Shown: positions 35,786 through 47,441, counted from the first letter of the stretch. The stretch is 64,000 bases of DNA from Chaunax sp. Z400 (GCA_037577475.1 CM075183.1:18557781-18621780), one strand, 5' to 3'. Numbers and translations are program-made. The notes: a model not told the origin generated them from the sequence alone.

Positions 35786-37786
35786 ATGAGGAAAGAGAGA
35801 GGGGGTAGACTCTGTATACGTCATATATCTCAAGAAGATCTTCGGTTCTTGTCAATAATGGAGGATGGCATACGACTCAAGGAAAATGGTCATTATGAGA
35901 TGCCACTTCCATTTAAGGAGGATAGGCCAGATTTGCCAGACAATAAAAAATGTGCTATTCATCGTCTCCGATGTCTAGAAAGGAAACTCAAGAAGGATGA
36001 CAGATACTACAAGGACTATGTGGCATTTATGACTGAAACAATAGCTCGTGGAGATGCTGAAAAGGTCCCAGTCGAAGAACTTGATAGACAACCTGCCTGG
36101 TACATTCCTCATCACGGGGTGTATCACCCCCAGAAACCAGGGAAAATAAGAGTTGTTTTCGACTGTTCAGCAAGGTTTCAGGACATGTCACTGAACGATC
36201 ATCTGCTGACTGGTCCACAGCTAACTAACACCCTGATTGGTGTTCTCTGCCGTTTTCGTAAGTGCTCAGTAGCTATAATGTGCGATATTGAACGCATGTT
36301 TCATCAATTCCACGTCAAGAAGGAAGATCAAGACTATTTCAGGTTCCTTTGGTGGGACGATGGAAATCTTGAAGCCCAGCCCTCAGTGTACAGGATGAGA
36401 GTGCATTTGTTTGGAGCGGCCTCATCTCCTGGCTGCGCCAATTTTGGCTTAAAACATCTTGCTGCTCAAGGTCAAGGTAGCTTCAGCGAAGCTTCTATTA
36501 AGTTCATAGAAAGAAATTTCTATGTTGATGATGGCTTGACTAGCGTGTCAGTAGTGGATGAAGCTATACAACTCGTCAAGGAAGCCAGGCAGCTGTGTAG
36601 CACTGGAAATTTGCGACTGCACAAATTCATTTCCAACAGCCCAGAAGTCATAGCATCAATACCGAGGGAAGAGTGTGCAGAAAAGCCTAAAGATCCTGAC
36701 ATGGCCTTGGGCGAGATACACATTGAAAGAGCACTTGGTGTTCAGTGGTGTGTTGAATCAGACGAATTCCAGTTCAGAGTAATTGTGAAGGAACGTCCAC
36801 TCACTAGAAGAGGTGTTCTGTCAACAGTGGCCTCCATTTATGACCCCCTCGGCTTTGTAGCACCATTCGTTCTTGTGGGAAAGAAGATACTTCAACAAAT
36901 GTGTCGTGAAAAGATTGGCTTGGATGAACCTCTTCCGGATGACCTTCGACCTCACTGGGAGTCTTGGCTCTTAGATTTACCACTTTTGGCTAATGTAAAG
37001 ATCCAGCGCTGCTATATTCCACCAACATTCAAGACAGTCCAACAGTATGAACTCCATCATTTCGCTGATGCAAGTGTGTCAGGGTATGGTGAATGTAGTT
37101 ACCTCAGAGTGGTCAGTGCATCAGGAGAAGTTTACTGCTCATTAGTCATGGGAAAAGCTAGGGTAACCCCTTCAAAGGTCACAACAGTCCCAAGACTTGA
37201 GCTGACTGCACCTGTTGTAGCTGTCAGAACAAGCGATTTGCTCAAAAAGGAATTGGAGATACAGGATTTGCAAGAATACTTTTGGACAGACTCAAATGTT
37301 GTACTTGGCTACATCAATAACGATGCCAGACGATTCCATGTCTTTGTGGCAAATCGTATACAACGTATCAAGCAAAGTACAGATCCTAAGCAGTGGAGTC
37401 ATGTGAGCTCTGAAGATAACCCTGCTGACCATGCCTCTAGGGGTCTCAAAGCAAAGGAGCTCATTGCTTCCAACTGGTTCACAGGTCCAGAATTCCTGTG
37501 GCATGGTGAAATTCCCCATGGAGATGCTAAGGTGGGAGAGGTTGCAATTGATGACGCAGAGCTTCGGAAGGTCCAGGTACTCAAAACCCAGGCAAAGGAA
37601 GAAAGATCATTGCTTGACCGTCTGGAAAGGTTCTCTGACTGGGGAAGAGTGGTGAAAGCTATAGCTAGGCTAAAGCGACGTGCTAAAGAAGTCAAGGGTG
37701 TGAAGCCGAAAACTTGTGAAACAACCAGCTGTGGTTATGCGGCCAATGAGGTATGTTTGTTTATTTATTTTGTGTTATGCATTTGA
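35786..37786 (+). mobile_element. BEL/Pao LTR-retrotransposon pol fragment (RT and RNase H)
   Basis: One uninterrupted frame of 666 codons. In order: KKCAIHRLRCLERKLKKD, WYIPHHGVYHPQKPGKIRVV, CDIERMFHQFHV (first catalytic Asp, residue 167), RVHLFGAASSPGCANFGLKH, FYVDDGLTSV (YVDD at 246-249), ALGVQWCVESD, VASIYDPLGFVAPFVL, and an RNase H part with HHFADASVSGYGECSYLR (Asp 428) and TDSNVVLGYI. This is the BEL/Pao order. Gag, most of the protease and all of the integrase are missing; TGA lies three codons before the ATG, and the frame ends in unrelated sequence after CGYAANEV. The intact long frame suggests a young copy or a young duplication. A near-identical partial copy starts at 63053. Confidence 0.92.
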
Positions 37787-37937
37787 GTTCGTTTGACGTG
37801 TATTTAATTTGAATTGCTTATTAAATCGTTTAATTGTATGTCTCATTTTAGTTCTCACGGCTTAAATTATTGTGACAAGACAATAAACTGCCAGTAAAAG
37901 AGAACTGTACTGTCGTCATTGAACCGGAGGGAGCTAC
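37752..37937 (+). other. Junction between BEL pol and block X; possible LTR or retrogene-like remnant
   Basis: Pol sequence ends at AATGAG|GTATGT. A stretch ending CTCATTTTAG at about 37851 follows, then caagacaataaactgccagt and a sequence ending gggagctaca next to block X. The GT...AG arrangement looks like an intron, and the aataaa plus final CA like an LTR end. Neither reading is proved. Confidence 0.35.
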
Positions 37938-40900
37938 ACTTATAATCCTAAATTTATACGGAAGATGTTTGATTTAGAAGCTTTTATTTTAGACTACGCA
38001 CTCCAGATTTTAACACCACATCACAACTTGGATGACGGCATATCTGCCTCCAGCATGATCCCTTATGTCGATGACGAATACTGTTGAATATTTTTGTAAT
38101 TTCATGTCTTTTTTGGTAACTTGTTCTCATCATAAGTTGTTATTTGTATGTCTGCAACCATGTTTGTTTGTGCTGCTCCTTGTCTGGTCCAGGATGCTCT
38201 TGTAAAATAGATTTCTTCTTTCCTGGATAAATAAAGGTTAAATTTTTAAAAAAAATCTGCCATCTCCTATGTGCTGAGCGAAACAGATGCAAAGATGCAC
38301 ACGCAGACACACTCGCATAGTGACTGGTGTCCTCTGAGCCTCTAACAACCTGAGAAGCAGTCATCAGCTTAGTGGCGGCCTCTCTTCATAGCTTTAATCT
38401 GCACTTTGACTTTGTAAAACTAATCTATACACTTTATGAAATTAAATTGGAGGCCACCACATATGGCAGGAAGCAATCATTATTACTGCCTGCAACCTTC
38501 ATGGTAGTTTATCCATACGATGCAATCTTGAGTGTCCATATCACCCCTCCTCCCAAGTCAGACCCTGATAAGAACCTACCACATGATACAGTGTTCCTCT
38601 GCACATAGAGCTGCAGTATTGTCTTATTAGTGCTTTGCATGATTTGGCCCAATTATAAACTTATTACTAATTTTTATTAAGGCAACAAATTTGGTCTTTA
38701 TTCTTTTCACCATCAGCTTCCAGTGATTTAAATGTATTCTTTGTGGCAATATTTGATTTTTATGAAGTACCGTGGCTTTTCATTAATGGCACAAAATGCA
38801 TGCCTGTCTGTTTTTTGTTTTTTTTCAACTAATCGTTATACAACAGATGTTTGTTTTTTTTTTGCGTATGTGTAAGGGGCCCAGGAGGGGACATGGACAA
38901 AAAAAATTGAACACAAAAATGTAATGGTAAAACACACGCGCTTAATAGTATAAAAAATATATATAATAAATTTTTATTAAAATATAATAGTCTAATATCC
39001 CGAACAAGTGAACCATTCTTCTAGACTTAGACTTTAATTGTCCCCAAGGGGAAATTCCACAGCACATTGCCTGTCCAACCACAGATCAACACCACACAAT
39101 GACAGCAACACAACAATTCCATATAGTATATAATGAAGCCAGCATACAACACACTCAGGCCTGTTTATCAGCTGTTTAATCAGCCTGTTTAAGGTGGCTA
39201 TAACCACAGGAATCATGCTTTTCCAGTAGCAACACCCTCTGCACGTCAGTGCTCTGTACTTATGGTGCATTCCATATACGCTGGAAGATGGAAGTTGGAA
39301 CTGGGAACGACTTCAAACCGAGTTGACTGCATTCCAGTTAAACAGGTTGGAAAACAAGTTCGAAACGAAAACACTTTTTGTGCTTGCCCTTTCAGCATCC
39401 AAACAACTTCTGGACAAACATGCGGCCCTCCTACACCCCCCCCAAACATCGTAGAAGAGCGGCGCAGAAGGTATGCTTGTTTTTCAGTTTATTTCATCAT
39501 GTAAAAATGTTCGCACTGCTTTTTAAGATTTTTAAGATAACATTTCCAATATGTCTAGCCAGGGGTTTCAAATTATTTAGAAATAATACAGTGATAGTAG
39601 ATAGGACTGTAATATTTTAATGTCTGATAGTCTTTACTTGAATACATTTTGTCTCTGACCTAGAATATACACTGTGCTGCGGCCAGCAAAGCCAATCATC
39701 CTGAAGACTGGAACAGAGTGGGAGGTCATGCTGAACATGGATAACGACATGCTTTGCATGCTACATGCTACACACAACTTTTGCACGCCATTTCCTTGTC
39801 ATCTAGCCACAATTTGAATAGCTCCTGATGAAGTTGCAGGAGAATGGCATAACAAAGCAACAGCCAAGGTCTACCACCAGTCCCTGTGACTAAGAAGGTG
39901 CTGATGTTCCTTTGATACATGGCCAACCAAAACCGGTTTCAGGAGATGTCAGACTAATTTGACATGTCACAGCAATCAGCACAGAGGATCATGGCCTCAG
40001 TGTTGTAATTGGTGTAATTGATGGGTGCCACATCAAGGTGCAGAGGCCACCCCTGAACCAAAAGTCATTCTAGTCAGTCCTCCTTGGGGGCGATTCATTG
40101 ACACCACCAGGCAGGGCTTATGATGCCAGGATGTTGAGGGCCTCCAACCTCTACGCAACATGGCAGGAGAAGATGGGCGAGTACAGGTTACTGGCAGACA
40201 GTGCCTACATTGGACAGGCCTTCCCATTTGTCATCACTCCTAAGCGTGACAATGGGGCTCTTACTGTAGTAGACGAGCTACAGAACTCCAAGATCAGCCA
40301 TGGGAGGGTGGGTCCTTGAGCAAGCCTTCGGAAGGATGAAGTGCAAGTGGAGGCGTCTTCGAGATCTGCAGAACACCCGGATTGATACTGTGGTGATGAT
40401 CATAATGGCAGCCTGTTTTCCATTTAAAACTTCTGACAGGTAACTCGGAAATTCCGACTCCCCAGTACAACTGGAAAGCACCATGAAGCCCTAGGGCATA
40501 AGGGTGAGGTGGTGCCTGAGTATGTTGCTACATTCATGTAACACAACAACATCTTGCATTTAGAAAATATGAAGTGTTTTTTGCATTGCGTAAAAAAAGT
40601 ACAAATGTAGGATTTACTTATCTTGAATAATTGACTCTGCTATTTGGTTTTCAGACACCTCTTTATTATATACAAATTCCACAAATAAAATATGCAAACA
40701 TACCCTGTAACCCCAGATGTCATAAATACATTGATATAGCTACAGACTGCAATACTTTATAAAGTAATGTTACAGCAGTCAGAGTCCTTTAACTCTTTTG
40801 GTATATTTAATATAATTCCAGTTATAATTACTTAAACAGTGTTGACACAAAAGGTAATTGAAAGTCAGTATCTTACAAAAGGTAATTTTACAAATATTTT

Positions 40901-42429
40901 TGACAGTTTTACAAGCACACTGAATACCTGCCTGCAGATACAGATACTTATGTGCTTGTTCTGATGAGTGTACAGTACACACAACCCCTTTGAATGAAGC
41001 TCTTGTCAAAGTTCAGTAATTATTCCTTTGTACGCATGACCTGTAGTTTATTTCTCATGCCATGCATTCACACCCCTCATTCATACTCGGTCTTAATTTC
41101 TTGCTGTAATTGACAGGGATTGTCAATGGAGTTATCATCTGTTCTCAATAGCTGGTTACATCTGTCCAATAGCCCAGTGACTTGATACCACTAATTAAGT
41201 TTTAAAGTGAGTTTGTTTTTGAAGTGTTTGTACATTAAATAAATATTACACATATCCGAGTACATTTCAATGACACAACTTTGTGTGGGTGTGGTGACTG
41301 CTGTTTAGGCTGGAGTTAATGGACTTGACTCCAGCGCAGTGATTGGGAATGAAGGAGCATCTGTGAATACTTAACTTCAGGAGTGACAAGCTTGAGGCAA
41401 AGCTCCCGGTCCTGTCTTGACAACCCTTGGCCAAAATTTACTGGGAGATCATATCCCATAATGTCTACTTTTCCACTTGGTCTCCAGGGACGGACATTTT
41501 TGTTGTTAATCTGCACGGATGAGCGAAGGGCCGTCTGCCCATTGAAGCAGCTTCTCATCAGCCTCTCCTGGGCCTGCCGAAGGGCTCGTACCTCCTTTTC
41601 TACACAGGCTGGACCCAGAGCTGAAATTTGGCGCCACAAGGAGGCATTGAAGTAGTCATAAAGATGTGCATCTAAAGAATTCCAGGCACGGATCTTTGAA
41701 GCTAGACCTGGTGTCAGCCTCTGCTTTGAGCTTTCCTTCCGCATGTTGAGCTTAAAATAAAGAATGTCGTCCAGATCCCAGGAGAGGAGATGGCGAAGGA
41801 CAATCAGCGACTCATCAAAGTAATCAGCAATCATCACAAGGGAGAAAATCTGCTCCACCTCTGCCACAAGGGCTGGCACATATGCTGTATCTGTTGTTGG
41901 GTGATCCTTGTCTTTGCCCAAGTCGAAGGCCAGGTGATTGTGTGCATATATAGAGTCCTTCTCATTTGGGCGGTAGTAGAGCCATGGGTCTGCTAAGAAA
42001 GCCTCCAGAGAACGATTGGGGACCCTGCTGAAGCTCTTACACTGGTCAAAGAAGTAATTGAATGCAGAGTCAAACATGGAGCTGGGCTCTCTCATGATTG
42101 TGATATAAATTGTGTCGTTGGGCATCAGACGTTGCAGCTCCATTCTGTTGAAGCGCATATGGTTAGCTATGATGTTTGGTGGTACTGTGTGTGGGTGGAC
42201 AAAGCGAGTGTTGAAGGAGTTTGGGTAGCAGAACAGGTTACCACAGGACTGCGCTGGCAACGCCACTGTTAGGTTGTGGCGCTCTGCGAAGCGGAAAATC
42301 ATGTTCTGCACGGTGCTACTGGCCGTTTTGTGGGTCTTGAGGAAGGCCACATTGGTGTGCTTAGGTTTCTGGGCCAGGACAGAGTTGGAACGGATGGAAG
42401 GACAACCAAAGTAGAAGGCATCCATGATC
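37938..42429. repeat. Segmental duplication block X, copy at gene 3
   Basis: Right-hand duplicate of 23207-27497. It begins right after the BEL/Pao remnant. It includes the LINE tail (38160-38245), the longer Harbinger element and exon B of copy 3. Confidence 0.9.
39264..40482 (+). mobile_element. PIF/Harbinger-like DNA transposon, decayed, right copy
   Basis: It has the same ends as 24568-25562 (GGTGCATTCC ... GGAAAGCACC, AT on both sides). It keeps an extra 224 bp (39432-39655) with gcagaaggtatgcttgtttt and ending ttgtctctgacctagaatat, which may be an intron or linker of the original transposase gene. The catalytic blocks GVIDGCHIKVQRPP, LLADSAYIGQAFPFVITP and EQAFGRMKCKWRRLRDLQNT are in different frames, so it is dead. 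Confidence 0.8.
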
Positions 42430-44243
42430 CTGGAGAAAAGAAATTATGTAATGAGGTTTGAAGCACCATAACATGATGATTTTACATACAGATTTGCACT
42501 GACTCTGGATAGATGTTTGAAAAAGAATTGTGGAAAGGAGAGAAGTCGTACAATACTAGAAGAAATATCACTTTACATGCAATTAAAAAGAGAACAGATA
42601 AATCAATGGGAACAAACAGTAAGGTATGATAAAGCAACTGGATGGTGGAGTATCAGAAAGAGACAGCACTCAGAGAGGGCAAACCTCGACCAAGGTATCT
42701 CAGTTCCCCCCATTATGTCAAAGCACCTAAAAGCAATAGACCCACATAATATGATTCCTTGACCTGAAAACCTACCCCTAGAATCTCAAATCACATTGGT
42801 ATCATTATTAGTTTGATAGATGTAAGAAAAACAATATGCCACTAATGGTGGTTTTCTTCAGGATCTAGCTCAGTGACTTTTGAAGGTACTCCCTGAAGGT
42901 TGAATCTGAAATCTGAACCCGTCATTATCCATGACGTTGTAATTATCCCTATCCCATAATGGTAAAGAATTCTTAAAAAAGAATTGTTTATCCAGATGAT
43001 GATCAGGATCACCAACAAAATCTAACAGACTGGCCCTTAGGAGATGCCCTATACCTCTCAAATCATTTCACCAAAATTTGATCATACCAAGAAAAACCAA
43101 TCAACTGTTACCTCTGCCCCTGGGACATCCTCCTCAGCCTACTAACTGCTTCTCTCGGAGTACTCTCTCTCTCTCTCCCGCTCCCCCTTCCTTGTGTGTG
43201 TGTGTGAGTTATTGCCTGCTTTATTGCCATTCAACGGTTATGCTACATGAATATTTTGCTAAATGGTTACTGTGCCCTTATAGGGTTTTGTTGTAAGATG
43301 CCTGGCCTGCACCCAGTACCGGGGGTGGGATTGGGCTGTGGAGGTTAAAAGTTATCTCTGTATATGATTCTATGTAGTACACAGTGATTCATTTAGTTTG
43401 TGAAGTGGACACTGGTAATGTTTGGGAGCTGGTAATAGATGAGGAGGAGGAAAAAGAATTACTCAGAGCAGCCCATAAAAAAAAAGAAGAACATGAAGTA
43501 GTTAATTTTTGGGACTGTGAGCATCTGAAGTGTGAACATGCACAAAATGGATAGAGAATATAGAGTTGATGCGTGAAGTTGAAGTGCATGCATCTGCGGG
43601 TGTATTTCATGCATGTGCGGGCGTGTTTCATGCACGTGTGGGCATGTTTCATGCATGTGTGGGCATGTTTCATGCATGTATGGGCGTGTTTCATGCATGT
43701 GTGGGCATGTTTCATGCACGTGTGGGCATGTTTCATGCATGTGTGGGCATGTTTCATGCATGTATGGGCGTGTTTCATGCATGTGTGGGCATGTTTCATG
43801 CATGTGTGGGCGTGTTTCATGCATGTATGGGCGTGTTTCATGCATGTGTGGGCGTGTTTCATGCATGTGGGGGCGTGTTTCATGCATGTGTGGGCATGTT
43901 TCTTGCATGTGTGGGCGTGTTTCATGCATGTGCGGGGGTGTTTCATGCATGTGTGGACGTGTTTCATGCATGTGTGGGCGTGTGTCATGCATCATGCATG
44001 TGTGGGCGTGTTTCATGCATGTGTGGGCGTGTTTCATGCATGTGTGGGCATGTTTCATGCATGTGTGGGCGTGTTTCATGCATGTGTGGGCGTGTTTCAT
44101 GCATGTGTGGGCGTGTTTCATGCATGTGTGGGCATGTGTGGCCGTGTTTCAATTACTCACCAACTCAAACGGCTATCATAATGCAACAGGAGACAGACAG
44201 CACTGATAAAAAGGAGGTACAGGAGTGTCTCTTTCCGTCTCAT
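41316..44243 (-). CDS. gal3st3-like: Galactose-3-O-sulfotransferase (GAL3ST3-like), copy 3
   Basis: Exon A 44243-44161 (donor TTGAGTTG|GTGAGT) joins exon B 42429-41316 (acceptor CTCCAG|GATCATG) in phase 2, giving Trp-Ile-Met-Asp and about 398 residues. A second in-frame ATG lies 18 bases upstream (44261), giving MHRDRE before MRRKE. Exon A is the most divergent of the five: MRRKETLLYLLFISAVCLLL, still basic then hydrophobic. Exon B has LKTHKTASSTVQN, TIMREPSSMFDSAF and KVDIMGYDLPVN, and ends SLRWSQVH like copy 2. In the middle it has HPTTDTAYV and YFKLNMRK like copy 4. The intron holds a 21-bp minisatellite that starts just 11 bases from the donor. No break is visible. Confidence 0.9.
42663..43110 (+). 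repeat. Inverted-repeat element in intron of copy 3
   Basis: It begins cactcagagagggcaaacct and contains ccagatgatgatcaggatca; relatives are in the intron of copy 4 (50440-50640) and at 1220. Confidence 0.5.
43105..43400 (+). repeat. Intron segment shared by copies 3 and 4
   Basis: The stretch gttacctctgcccctgggac through tgtgtgagttattgcctgct to gattctatgtagtacacagt matches 50640-50930 (for example gattctgtgtagtacacagt). It is absent from the introns of copies 2 and 5, marking 3 and 4 as sisters in this part. Confidence 0.75.
43585..44150 (+). repeat. 21-bp minisatellite in intron of copy 3
   Basis: About 25 units of gtgtttcatgcatgtgtggg plus c, period 21, with c/t and g/a variants, one 'cttgca' change and one shortened unit near 43985-44000. 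Since 21 is a multiple of three, several frames on both strands stay open for about 200 codons (for example seven-residue repeats); these are artefacts. The array lies in the intron next to the exon A donor. Confidence 0.96.
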
Positions 44244-44269
44244 CTCTCTATCTCTATGCATCAATGGCA
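44161..44269 (-). other. Exon A of copy 3
   Basis: Acceptor CTACCTCCCACAG before base 44269; donor GTGAGT after 44161. The leader between acceptor and ATG is six bases longer than in copies 1, 2 and 5. Confidence 0.72.
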
Positions 44270-45147
44270 CTGTGGGAGGTAGACAAAAAGAGTGAGGTAA
44301 ATAGAGAACATACGAAAGAATGAGAATGAAGGCAGGTGGAGGTGTAATGAGAAGGCAAGAATGAGGATGAGGTTGAAGGAGAACAAACAGAAATCTGGGG
44401 GAAAAAATGAACTAAATCATTTTTGTGTAATCATGCTAACAGACAAACAAAATGGAAGTGATCACTTATCTTCCTTGGTGGAGGTAGCAAATTGATCTAA
44501 TGATTGACTTATAGGAAAAGTATTATTTATATAATAATTTAATCTCAAATTTTACCAAGAAGACTGGACATCAGTAACAAAACAAAGGCACTGAGAACAG
44601 GAAATTCAAACTGCTCCAGAGGGCATAGCAACCAACTGTCAATCATATTTCTAATGACGTTCAGTGTGTGAAATACATCAAGCAAGCCCTTGAAAAAGAC
44701 ATCGCCCATATTTTGCCTCGAAGGCTTTTTATGCAGAAAAAGGTGCAGATTTCTACGCATACTTTCACCCACCAAGTTTTTCAGAGACAGGAATCAGCAA
44801 CCTCCGATGGTTATATAACAAAATAAATCTCAGTCAAAAGTAAAAACACAGTTGGAATGTAAATCACACATCAGCACATATATATTTCCTAATGTATAGG
44901 CCTGCCTCTGATCGTGGATAGTCTATATTTATTTATTGGTGCCTAAATACATTAATATGTAAATGTAATAGAATGTAATTATATTGTTTGACGCAGATAT
45001 GGGTCGAATTATTTGAGGATTGTTCATGTTGTTCATGCTGTGCGCCGCAGTTTTACAGATCTGAATATTTTCTTGCATAAGTACATTCTGAGGTCTGTGA
45101 GTAAGGAATGTTTTAGGATGGAATCTACGCTCAGTTTTTATAAATGA

Positions 45148-45215
45148 GGCCCCAGGTCTGGAAAAGTATGGGGGGGGAAGAGAGGGGGGTATGGAAAAAT
45201 ATTTGTGTTTACCAT
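45148..45215 (+). repeat. 'ccccaggtctggaaaagtat' dispersed repeat
   Basis: It matches 46049-46113 (cccccaggtctggaaatgta). Related 'tctggaaaag' sequence is at 46640-46720 and 27870-27935. A common type in fish DNA. Confidence 0.6.
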
Positions 45216-45548
45216 TATCTCTGTCTTCTAAAATGTAAAATTCTGAATTTCTAGTGTTCCGTGGTATTTTGAGCATGCAGCCAGCGCAGCTAAATATCTA
45301 CCACAAGCGCGAGGGCCACTGTCGAGAGCGACCTTCATAGGAGCGAGTTTGAGAGTTGAGTAGGCACGTTTTGCCTTAAAATGACTACGTTAGCTGGAAG
45401 TCGAGAAATCTGAGATGAACTGAAACGCCAGTTATAACCCAGATAATGATTTGACTACATAAGTCTAGTAACATTAACGCTAGCAGCTTATTGACGGTCT
45501 AGGATGGCAGACATCTTGGTTGCAAAGTACAGGTGATTTTATTAAAAT

Positions 45549-45583
45549 AGCAAGTGATTGTCATCAAATGACAATCACTTGCT
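45549..45583. repeat. Perfect 15-bp inverted repeat with 5-base loop
   Basis: AGCAAGTGATTGTCA and TGACAATCACTTGCT flank TCAAA. The right arm is followed by a direct repeat (gacaatcacttgct, then gacaatcgctg). Confidence 0.9.
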
Positions 45584-46048
45584 GACAATCACTTGCTGAC
45601 AATCGCTGTGGCACTGGGTCATATTACACAGCCAAATGTCATGAGAATACTATGAAAATAGCGTCAGAGACTGAGCTACCTGATTTAATATTTAGCGTTA
45701 ATTCTTTTTTTTTGCGTTGTTTACACCTACAACAGTATCGTTCTATCGCCACCCTGTGGTGTCAGTGCATTATAACAACTAGGCTTATCTGCGCTGCAGC
45801 CAAAAATGAAATCAGGCTAGGCGATTCAGTAAAATTATCAGTTTAAATAAACAAGTTTTATTTCCTTCATGTTGTAAAAAGATGTTGCAGCACTACATAT
45901 TTGTGTGTATGTGTATGTGCACGTGACTGTGTGTACATATGTGTTGTGTGGTTTATGCTGCCAGGACTAAGAATACCCTAATTTGTTTGCCAGTGTGTCT
46001 ATGCTGTATGTGAGCTATTGTAAATATATTTGAGCTAGTGTATTTATA

Positions 46049-46113
46049 TGAGCCCCCAGGTCTGGAAATGTATGGGGGGGAAAAAGAGAGGTGGGTATGG
46101 AAAAATATTTTGG
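46049..46113 (+). repeat. 'ccccaggtctggaaatgtat' dispersed repeat, second copy
   Basis: See 45148-45215; the G-run and gtatggaaaaatatttt end are shared. Confidence 0.6.
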
Positions 46114-46859
46114 GAGCTAGTGTGTGTATGTATGTGTTGGTTCTTTTTGGTCCTACGGTGGTTCACACAGGACACTTTTGAGACTGATTTTACTCTTTGT
46201 TCTTATCTATGTTAAGGTCTCAGGCATTCTTTTAATTTGTAATTGCTAAGTATTATCTGACTTTATGGTCATTTGGTATTTGTTAAACAGCATTTCAAAG
46301 TATGTTTTATGTTTGACTCCATCTAAGAGCCAGTGAAGCAAAGTCAATGGACTTAAGTTCTCTTTTCTAGTTGCCTGGTGAATTGCACATGAACATCCTC
46401 TCTGTTACTGTAGGGTTTGAAGGTATACATATTAAGTGTATATTTTAAATGAAATTGACACAACAGAAACTTAATTTCCATCGCAGTGTTGTAGCAGAAC
46501 AGTCTTACTACAATCTTCTTGAATCTTATTTGGCAATCTGCATAGCCAGAATGTTACATACATGTTAATAATTTGACTTTAATAGCATTTATTTACATAA
46601 TAAATATCTAGCTATTTGTACTGAAATGTCATATATATGGTTGGAAAAGTCTGAGAAGGGAAGTCTGGAAATTTGAGTCTGGAAAAGTATGTAATTATGA
46701 AATGGAAAATGTGTAAGACCCCTGTGAATAAGAAGAACTCCTCTCCAAAATCAGTTGTTTTTTTCTCTTTTATGAAACAGGACCCTGCTTAATTAGCTTA
46801 ATGTTAGCTTCCATTTTTAAGACAATAATAAAGAGACATTTTTCTTGGTAATGTTTGAA

Positions 46860-47115
46860 GATGTGAACATCATCTGAGATGTGCAGAGAAGAAGAGACAG
46901 ATGAGCAGCTTGTTTTACCCTGGAAGTTTGACGGAGGATGAGGAGGATGAACGTCCTGGTGATTCTGCCCCTGTTGCTCTCTCCCTGTGTGCAGGATTCT
47001 GCTCTCTCTCCCTAATTCTCTTGATATACTTTTGTTCACACACAGGATCGAGTATAGAACAGGTGGAGGGAGTGGAGTCAGCAGAAGAGAAACCTGTTCT
47101 GACCCAACCTTAATC
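46860..47115. other. Conserved upstream block of copy 3, candidate 5' exon
   Basis: It matches 52870-53150 upstream of copy 4. On the minus strand both have a donor-like end (TTCCAGG|GTAAAA at 46919; CCAGAGG|GTAAGA at 52947), which could be the 5' exon of copies 3 and 4. On the plus strand a short signal-peptide-like frame (MNVLVILPLLLSPCVQDS) is open here but not in the other copy. The function is unknown. Confidence 0.35.
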
Positions 47116-47441
47116 TTCTTGAAATGATGACACGGGCCAATAGGAAACCAGCAAAGATGAAACAGCAAAATAGACGAAGTCGGAAAATTATTAAAGAGAG
47201 CGTAAAGCAAAATCTGTGTCTTTTCACGTATAAACATTTGGAATTGACATGGTATGTTGAAAAAAGAATTTTTTTTAGTGCTTTTGTTTTTAGTGCTGCA
47301 CTAAGAATCTTCTAGAGGATACAATATTAATTAGTTTCTGAACACAAACAGTACTGAGCAACAGTAGAAATGCATTTTTTTTAAAAATCTCATGCCTTCC
47401 TGTTTGTACAAATTAGTGGTTGTTGTCTTAGTGTTTACAAG

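Larger units (their letters stand above)
27946..36760. repeat. Segmental duplication block Y, left copy
   Basis: It matches 56578-64000 from gaggtagagatgtaaactct onward, including the L2 LINE, exon A, the dispersed repeats, the ccs exon and the BEL/Pao pol. Matching continues to the window end, so 36760 is only the limit of what can be compared. The left copy has 1.2 kb (32455-33655) missing on the right. The right copy has about 57 bp (61926-61985) missing on the left. The left LINE has about 0.2 kb more near its 3' end. Confidence 0.92.
44270..46860. other. Upstream region of copy 3, no gene seen
   Basis: It contains part of an inverted-repeat element (about 44420-44490), the hairpin at 45549-45583 and two copies of a 'ccccaggtctggaaa' repeat. 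No exon other than the 5' candidate near 46919 can be supported. Confidence 0.5.

Noticed and set aside
43585..44150. CRISPR array
   Set aside because: Units are directly adjacent without unique spacers and the DNA is vertebrate; it is a minisatellite.
43389..44282. Long open frames (about 200-240 codons) with seven-residue repeats on both strands
   Set aside because: They come from the 21-bp minisatellite, whose period is a multiple of three, inside the intron of copy 3; several frames are open at once.
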